From the NCBI RefSeq assembly GCF_015706575.1, contig NW_024037058.1, positions 15,335,547 to 15,399,546 of the forward strand: a DNA stretch of 64,000 nucleotides, in the 5' to 3' direction. The translations under genes and the position numbers were made by a program. Under the pieces are notes generated by a model that was given only the letters and a program-made list of their open reading frames with translations, did no database searches and was not told the DNA's origin. The DNA is from Patiria miniata (taxonomy: Eukaryota > Echinodermata > Asteroidea > Valvatida > Asterinidae). Below are positions 57,266 to 64,000 of the stretch, piece after piece (within the stretch, counting starts at the first letter, position 1; every line of letters starts with the position of its first letter).

Positions 57266-58449
57266 TGTTCTAGCCTTTAGGCACATTTCAAAATGTCCAT
57301 CAGTTGTGATTGATGGAAGTTGGATTAAAGCTTATGTGCATGTTTTTACATTAATTAGTCATGTATTAAAAAAAAAAGGAGTTATTTACATAATATCAAT
57401 GTAAATGTACCAGTACAGTAAATGTACATTATACATGTATTCACCATGTATACATTATGTACATGTACAATGTACACTTCTCTCAGTTTCGTGGAATAGC
57501 TTCCCTCGATGTCAAATTAGTTGGTCACTGTGTGCATATTTTTTCCCTGGTGGACTCGACTTTGGCCCGCAGCTGTTCTTTTGTTGTTGAGAAGTTTGAT
57601 AAGGCTTTTATGCCAGTGTTTATGTTTGGTGTTCAAAGATCAAGGTTCAATTGTATGGACTTTGCTAAGCACAATATAAAAATGTTGCTTAGCAGTAATG
57701 TGCTTATACACCATACAATGTAAATTATTGCTTTTTGACTGTTCTTGACTGATTGTTGCTGAGCGTATCAGTTTACTGAGCAATATCATTTAGCCGGTGA
57801 CAAATGTTCTAAGTGATGGGGCCGAAAGTTATCAATGGAGTGCTGAAGTTCCTAAATTTATTATCAAATTGCCTAAGAATGCAGGAGAAAGCATCCTACA
57901 TGTAGATTTCAACATTTTCCAGGGGCCCTCCCCCCCCCCCCCCGACCCCCTAAGGAGGGTGTGCCGGCCTTCACCTGAACCCCCTCCCAATTTCCTGAAA
58001 GCTAGATCCACCCCTACCCTGGGCACTTGCAGAAAAGTCATAAATTTATAAATGACATCTGTGTACATACGTACAACCCTATTTACAATTCGCAGGAACA
58101 CAGCTACGTCCTTTGGGACTTTAACAATTCTTCATGTAGCTGTTGACCTAGGGTTCACCCAAGTTCACGGTGCTCGTAACTCAAGGGACTAGAATAAATT
58201 GGACTAGATTTGTTTGTCTGGTTTACCATACCAGTACAATGTACATTTATGGGGAGGGTTATGTGTTGACTTGGCATTCAAATTGTGTTGCATGATAGTG
58301 TGGTATGATTTTTGGGAGGAAAACCTGTGCAGTCACTTATTGATTTTTTGTACCGTTGGAGGCAGTGTCCACAAGCATACCGGTCAAAACCCGGAAGGGG
58401 AAGTTCCTGTTATTGCTACCTTCATTATTGGTGTTTCCTGAAGTTACGA

Positions 58450-58737
58450 CTAAACTGAATGTTGTGTAAAATTGACAAATTGACAACATGCGGTTGTGCT
58501 TAGCAAGCAGTACATGCGATCTGGTAGATTTGACCGTCGGGATGACTTCAGAAGCTCGCTGGATCCTGTATCATTTTGTAAGGGACATAGATATCGCTGG
58601 CCTGTCGCAAAGATAGATTTTTCAAGAGAGGAATCGCTGTGATCAATTTGCTCGAAACCACCTCCCGGAACCTGCAGTTTGTTTTTCACAGACAAACTAT
58701 ACAGTCCACCTGCCAATTGCTGGAATCCCTCAGTCAC
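58450..58737 (-). CDS. Weak candidate terminal exon, unidentified
   Basis: On the minus strand, TGTTTTCAG precedes 95 open codons including EGFQQLAGGLYSLSVKNKL and QVPGGGFEQIDHSDSSLEK, ending at a stop at 58450. The neighbouring plus-strand candidate at 58800 conflicts with a simple gene model. At most one of the two may be real. Confidence 0.2.
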   Translation of the reverse strand: MTEGFQQLAGGLYSLSVKNKLQVPGGGFEQIDHSDSSLEKSIFATGQRYLCPLQNDTGSSELLKSSRRSNLPDRMYCLLSTTACCQFVNFTQHSV

Positions 58738-58799
58738 CTGAAAACAGGCAGAGTATTATACTCTTCCAAACATTGAGTTTCCTCTGGTTCTTTTTTCAG

Positions 58800-59046
58800 A
58801 AACACACAAAGCCTCGTGGTTCTCCAAGATATTTCTCACATATGGTGCAATCACAAATTTGCTATTGTACAATATCCAAACCTCCCGGAACTGTTCCTGC
58901 ATCACTGTGCCAGCCTCGGTCTATACTCTGCTGTAATTGACAACGATTCCGAGGATTTTAGAAGCATCCTGTTCATAACAATGTTTGTGAAACTTTCGGA
59001 TCATTTATTGATAAAGGAGAACACAAACTGTCCAGTTGTTGCCCAG
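58800..59046 (+). CDS. Weak candidate exon, unidentified
   Basis: An acceptor-like TTTTTTCAG precedes 82 open codons with varied composition (for example LQDISHIWCNHKFAIVQY, NLPELFLHHCASLGLYSAV) and a CAG|GTTGAG donor. It is AT-richer than the sure exons. The frame also runs on to a stop at 59136. I could not assign a family. Confidence 0.2.
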
Positions 59047-60557
59047 GTTGAGAAACTAGCTTCGTATTGTCCACATATTTATTTGCAGGTCTGCATGAAC
59101 TTGCCGAACTGTAGTGAAACTGGATATTGCCAGTAGTGCTCTGGGCAACATACATGTAAAGACGAATGTTCCTGGTATGCATGCCTATAACTTAAAAAAT
59201 AGCTGCCATCCTAATACAGAGGATGCTGCAATGTAGTGACTGTCAATGCACTGCAATGGTCCTGTTCATGTACGATCAGTTATCATGTTGCTAGGACCCA
59301 CAGAAAGCATTATCTCTAGATGTATTTAGAATAGATAATTTTGCAGTGGTCGAGAATGCATCAACCGTTACTAGCACTTCCAAAATGACACCAACTATAT
59401 GCGACCAGTACACAGATGTGGTTCATCGGGTTGTTCAGCTACCGGTACATGTCTGTACAGTCTAGTGTACTCTTGTATGTCTGGGAGGATTTCTGCAAAC
59501 TGATGTCAATGTACTTTATTCGTGTATCAATGAATCACATGTATTTGCATCTGAAGTATTCAGTGAACTTGTACAGTGCGTCCTCCCGAATTGGTGAGGG
59601 TGGATTTTTGACTGAGGATCTGGATGCTCTCTGTTTCAAGAAGTAACTGGTAATTAGCCAGCTGTAGTCGTTAAGTAGCGTCATGGAGTGAGTGGTTTCA
59701 GAGACTTGGAAACAAGGCAAGGCATTCAACATATACAAGGAAGCTAGTGGAATAAGAGACTGTTTTGAAGATTGTTAGCTACATATACATGTATGTACAT
59801 GTTCTTGTACTTGCTGGCTGTGAAAAGTGAATGCTTCACATCATCGGTATGGAATTTTATCAGGTACATGTATGGGTATTGACCGTTGGCCCTAGCGACC
59901 TAAATCTCCAAAATGCAATTACCTGGTTTTGCAGTATTATTATGAATTTTATAGAACCATGCAGTTGGGCCTGCATGCTACACAATATGAATGGAGCCAT
60001 ATCCAACAAATTCTCCTTTTTTGTCTGAGTAATGAATCCAGCTGTGCCTTTTATTGGCTTTCCTTGAGCTTTGTGAATGAGGCCAAATAAAAAAATAAAC
60101 CAGTTTCTCATTCCCGCCTGCTTTCTGTTTTGCGCCTGCCTGCTAGAAACTAAAGGCTGACGGCTTATGTGGACACAAAAGTATCAAAACCCTGTAATCT
60201 TGAGGGAGGGGGGAAATATGGCTGGTTGCATCCTTCCTTTTTTCAACAAGTCCAGATGAGAAACAATTTGTTTTCCTCTGCCTTATAGAAAGTTGGGGAA
60301 TAAGGAGCAGTGAGGCATTCTCACAATTTAAGAACATATCTTGAAATAATTTGCTGCTGCATTTTTGTAACATTGCATCCTCTGCGGTCAGTTTCTTATT
60401 TTGATTCTGAGCAGTTTTACGTGACATCTTATGGGCAAACTGGAGAAAGTTGTAAACATTTAAAACATAAAGAGTATAACTGTATAATGCAGGCAAATAT
60501 ACATTACTGCATCGTTAATAGTGTTTGTACTACGTGTAAAAAAAAATGTCTTACGTC

Positions 60558-60901
60558 GAGATTTAAACGCCATACCAAAAAATACTCGCTTTCAGAATCT
60601 GTCACTTTCGACTTACATTGTATTTGTAGTGTCCTCCAATGTTGATAAAGCACTGGAGACGGTGGCGGAAGGCGCGTGGTGTGGCCGAAAGCTTTTGAAG
60701 GAATGCAGGATCAGCTCTGATGTCATTGCACACCTTCATCTTTTGGCGCAACACACAACCAAGGAGGTGTGCAATGACATCAGGGATGATCCTGCATTCC
60801 TTCAAAAGCTTTCGGCCGCAGCGTGCGCCTTCCACCACTGTCTCCAACGCTGTGTCGACATTCTGAAAGTGAGTATTTTTCTCGTATGGCGTTTAAATCT
60901 C
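60558..60901. mobile_element. 344 bp near-complete palindrome with open frames on both strands
   Basis: GAGATTTAAACGCCATAC at both ends in inverted orientation. Arms include AGCTTTTGAAGGAATGCAGG and its complement. Spacer about 30 bases near 60735. GC-rich centre. Confidence 0.8.
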
Positions 60902-61532
60902 ACCCTCTGTACAAGGCTGATGAAAGTCGCTCTATAAAATGTTGTCATGCCGCGTTTACATGATCTGAAATTTTTGTTTAATTCCATTGGTGAACAACAG
61001 AGTTAGTTAGGATCAAAAGTAGGATATTTTTTTTTTTTACAAGTACTTAGTTGTATCGTCCATTGCTCTAGTGGTACATGGCACATTACAGTCACGTAGT
61101 GTAATAACTCTTTCAGCATTTTTTATTGCATTATTTAAGTTGCATTCCCTGTGCTACGGTATTTTGAGTTTCATCCCCAAAAATATAGATTCTTTTTCTA
61201 AATTGCTATTTTTCTAGCAATACAAAAGTTATTGACTTGTGAAAGACTTGGCTCTGCTAGATTAGTTGTTACAAAGTTAACAAATTTATGCCCAAAATCG
61301 GTAGGCTGGAAATAATTAAATTCACGAATAATTTTTTTGTCTCTGTCTGTATTTCACTCATTTTTTTAACAACAAAAATTCTATTAATCAGATTAAACTA
61401 CAAATGGAAACTGACTGGGTTTCTATTGTAAATAAATAAAAAAAAGTTCATCTTCAAATACAGATTGATTTGAAAATGAAATGACTACAAATAATTTTGA
61501 AATAAGTCATAAACGGAAACTGAATACTGCCA

Positions 61533-61605
61533 AAACATACGGCTGGCTAGCTCAGTTGGTAGAGCACTGGAACGACAATCCGGATGCCATGGGTTCAAAT
61601 TCCGC
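61533..61605 (+). tRNA. tRNA-Val(GAC)-like sequence, probably a pseudogene
   Basis: Acceptor half GGCTGGC, D arm GCTCAGTTGGTAGAGC, anticodon arm CTGGA-ACGACAA-TCCGG, T-arm GGGTTCAAATTCC, 3' half TCCAGTC. Position 33 would be C in place of the near-universal U, and both acceptor and T stems have mismatches, so function is doubtful. It could be a SINE head. Confidence 0.45.
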
Positions 61606-61720
61606 TCCAGTCAATTTTTTTGGTAAAATTAATAATAATTTTGGTACAAAAGGAGAAACAAAAATTTCATTTACCCAAAATATGCAAACTTAGCTCGGAC
61701 GACTTTAGTTGCCATATCGA

Positions 61721-61990
61721 TAAGGCCAAAAAAAAAAATAGTTCTGCTTCCGGTTTCCCTACGTACCGGTACCCTATTCTGACAGCCCCTACCCTAATTT
61801 TTTTATTGGAAAAATGAGAAAAAATCACCCCAAACCATCAATTTCTACCTTTTACCCTTGACAACACACAGACGCCTCCAAATGATCATACACAAAAAAA
61901 ATTTGCCCAAAAAAAAAAAATTCCCTACCTACCTACCCTATTTTCAAATGCCATGTAATCGGAAGCAGAACTATTTTTTTGTTGGCCTAA
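61721..61990. mobile_element. MITE with TAAGGCCAAAAA ends, type D-c
   Basis: Inverted ends TAGTTCTGCTTCCG and CGGAAGCAGAACTA between AAGGCCAAAAA and TTGGCCTAA. Third interior type. It ends 40 bases before the exon at 62031. Confidence 0.75.
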
Positions 61991-62030
61991 TTGCTCAAAT
62001 TAAATCTTGATCTTTTGATTTTCTCCGCAG

Positions 62031-62190
62031 TCCCGGCCGCCGTCCGCCTATCAGAATCGCTACGCGAGGAAGACACTGTACCAGAGGAGGCGAGGGTTGG
62101 ACCATGAGTCACACGGAGTCTGTAAACACTGCCTCATGTTCCCTTACAAGGTAGCCGGAGTACTGCTCAGGCAAATGAGAAGGATGAGAC
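62031..62190 (+). CDS. Internal exon of an unidentified gene
   Basis: A GC-rich 160-base exon with acceptor TTCTCCGCAG|TCC and a perfect donor GAC|GTAAGTAA. One frame is open throughout (53 codons): basic, with YARKTLYQRRRG, HGVCKHCLMFPYK (a single CxxC pair that could bind metal with another pair elsewhere) and VLLRQMRRMR. It starts in phase 0 and ends in phase 1. I do not recognise the family. Partner exons are not evident in the window and the gene probably continues to the right. A MITE ends 40 bases upstream. Confidence 0.6.
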
Positions 62191-62444
62191 GTAAGTAAAT
62201 AACACCCACCCTCACACCCCCCCGACCGATCCCCACACCCCTCCTCCCACCCCCTCCTCCCCCCCCAAAAAATTGCATTCTACATGTATATCGTGTATAG
62301 AGCAAGAAATTTTATTTGATATTTGACATTTTCAAACTGTTTTAAACAGGTAGAAAATATAAAATATCATATTTTTTTGATGTGCTCAGTCATTTTGTAT
62401 GATGAATCTATTTGAAATTAATGAAGAATCAGCACATAACAGTG

Positions 62445-62775
62445 ATGAATTTTGGAGGATTAGCCCTAACCCTCAACCCGCCAAAATCCTTCAGGCAGTT
62501 TTGGGGGATTTTGGAGGATTGAGGCTGAATGGCAAAAAAAATGTTGGTTGATTTTGGAGGATGCATTGTGTCGAGTTTATAGGCGGAATCCTGCATTGTT
62601 GAAATGTTAAGCCATGCATAATTGAGGCCTGTATTACATGTACATGATGTATGCTTGGTATCATCCGCATCATCAATTAACAGGTCTTGTTGGAGGATTT
62701 TGAAGGATTGAGGCAATGGCCGCCCCTCCACTGAACAAATTCATGAAATAACGGATGATTCTGTAGGATTGAGGC
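62445..62775. repeat. GGAGGATTGAGGCTGAAT degenerate repeat cluster
   Basis: TTTTGGAGGATTGAGGCTGA, ATTTTGGAGGATG, GGATTTTGAAGGATTGAGGC and GTAGGATTGAGGCTA recur over 330 bases. The reverse complement of this motif set is at 6510-6775. Confidence 0.5.
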
Positions 62776-63076
62776 TATTGAAATCCAATTTAGTAGAGTT
62801 AATGGCAGCTGGTCAATCTGTTTCATGTGCAAGTAAAATAGAATGAATTTGCCCATGGCATAATGGTGATAACAATTGACATTTACAGGTCTGAATTGTC
62901 CAACAATCCTGTACTGAATCATTAACAGTTTTAGACTCGCAGACTAGAGGTGTTGTACCTTGTACCTTGTGCATGTTGTAGAATATGCATGTACCTCAAA
63001 ATAACTGGAGGCTTGACAAGCTTGATGAGGGTGGTATGCTACCTAGTACTGTAGTAGGACTTGTTTACTCTGCTGG

Positions 63077-63320
63077 TTAAGGCCCCCCAAAAAAGTCTCC
63101 GGTTTCTGGTATGGAGCTTGCCCAAAAAGTGGTGCGGCGACGCGGCTTTTTTTTTTTTTTACCTAATTTTTTTGCTTCAAATGTCGGCTGATGACTGCAA
63201 ATGGTGCCCAACTAAACTTAGTGCAAATATATGGGAGTCCAGAGAGGCCACATAAAGCTTAAAGCTAAAGCTCGACCATAACCCAATCTAAAAACACGTT
63301 AAAATTGTGCAGCAGCAGGA
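63077..63320. mobile_element. MITE type D-a, truncated
   Basis: TTAAGGCC and the left two thirds of the element. Homology stops after GTGCAGCAGCAGGA and the right inverted end is missing. Confidence 0.85.
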
Positions 63321-63396
63321 GGAAATAGACGTTGCACATGTACGCAGGCATGTATATGTTCATTTTTATATTAATTACATATTTAAGAGGAACTAC

Positions 63397-63433
63397 GGGG
63401 ACCCCCCCCCCCCCCCACACACACACACACCGT
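63397..63433. repeat. Poly-C followed by AC microsatellite
   Basis: About 14 C, then CACACACACACACACAC. Confidence 0.9.
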
Positions 63434-64000
63434 CGTTTTTTGCTATGCTTCCGAGGATTGGCTTTGTGTTTTCCTTTGTTCCCTGATCTAAACCTTTTCC
63501 ATAGACTTAGTGCACAAACCTGCGTTCGAGGACAATAGGCACCGTCGTTCGAGGATGAATGGCCCCTTTGTGCTCCTTTTGTTGTCTGTCCTCGAGCGTA
63601 ATACAATACAGGAACACACAGACACAAATCATGAACATCATGAAAATTGCTTCTAGATACCGGTAGATCACACATTTTTCTTTATGCTTTTCCCCTGAAC
63701 TACACGTAGTTCATTGTACATTTTATGGTGCCACTTGAACTTTGCTGCCAGTGTCTGTTTTAACAGCAGCTGTTATTTTTACAAGCTGAAAGGTAGTTTA
63801 ATTTTTATTTGTCTGGCTTATGAAAAGACAGTGCCTGTAATAGAAAAGAAATTGTGCGTGTGTCATGTACAATAGAATGATCTTGCTTGTTGCACTAAGA
63901 CATCAAGTGTTGACATCATCTTCTTAGTAATGTCAAATGTGGTGTGACAGCTAGTCCAACTGACATTTAATTCAAGCAGGGGAGTTGTTTTTCAGAGAGA

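Larger units (their letters stand above)
50960..62030. other. Right-hand region with few genes
   Basis: Apart from the listed MITEs, the SINE alpha copy, the palindrome and weak candidate exons, stretches 52290-53410, 55935-56810, 57280-58440 and 59140-60550 contain nothing I can name. TACATG patches are frequent (57390-57470). A poly-C tract with CTAGATCCACCCCT-like repeat sequence lies at 57925-58020. Confidence 0.6.

Noticed and set aside
57832-58101. Gly-rich minus-strand frame
   Set aside because: It is generated by a poly-C/CCCCT tract typical of dispersed repeats, with no gene signal.
60143-60496. Minus-strand frame with SSKLFQDMF...ENASLLLIP
   Set aside because: A loose resemblance to chaperonin-like MKKS was considered, but it is too weak, AT-rich and without clear splice sites.

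Overview
This is animal nuclear DNA: intron-rich genes, AT-rich introns packed with small inverted-repeat transposons, several tRNA-derived SINE families, and no operons. The protein sequences are deuterostome-like. The abundance of TACATG/TGTACA palindromes and of GGTACCGGTAC-type motifs recalls echinoderm genomes (sea star or sea urchin), but that assignment is inference from composition and style, not a database result.

Layout. (1) 2444-20433, plus strand: most of a DSTYK (dual serine/threonine and tyrosine kinase, RIPK5) gene. Nine coding exons encode about 906 residues up to the stop. The first coding exon was not found and probably lies to the left of the window. Its 3' UTR holds a transposon that contains an expanded 10-11 bp minisatellite. 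(2) 21800-33215: intergenic, almost entirely a mosaic of MITEs, SINEs and one LINE tail. (3) 33216-44079, plus strand: a complete HAUS7 (augmin subunit 7) gene, ten coding exons, 375 residues, all intron phases consistent. (4) 49644-50576, minus strand: an apparently intronless HEXIM-like gene (P-TEFb/7SK regulator) with a CRE-type motif upstream. Its PYNT-like motif is unusual. (5) 51000-64000: mostly non-coding, with one convincing but unidentified plus-strand exon at 62031-62190 and weaker candidates at 48714-48865, 58450-58737 and 58800-59046.

The three recognised genes act in different processes (FGF/death-related kinase signalling, spindle microtubule nucleation, transcription elongation control). 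Nothing suggests that they form one functional system.

Mobile DNA is the dominant feature. I can delimit about 20 inverted-repeat (foldback/MITE) families. These include TTAA-target elements, TA-target pogo/mariner-like elements, and a group of otherwise different elements sharing TTAAGGCCAAAAA-type ends. At least seven tRNA-headed repeats are present. Several MITEs end within 20-45 bp of HAUS7 splice acceptors. The most unusual host-gene observation is a series of decayed partial copies of one DSTYK exon stacked upstream of the real exon. I did not find a convincing undescribed multi-gene system.
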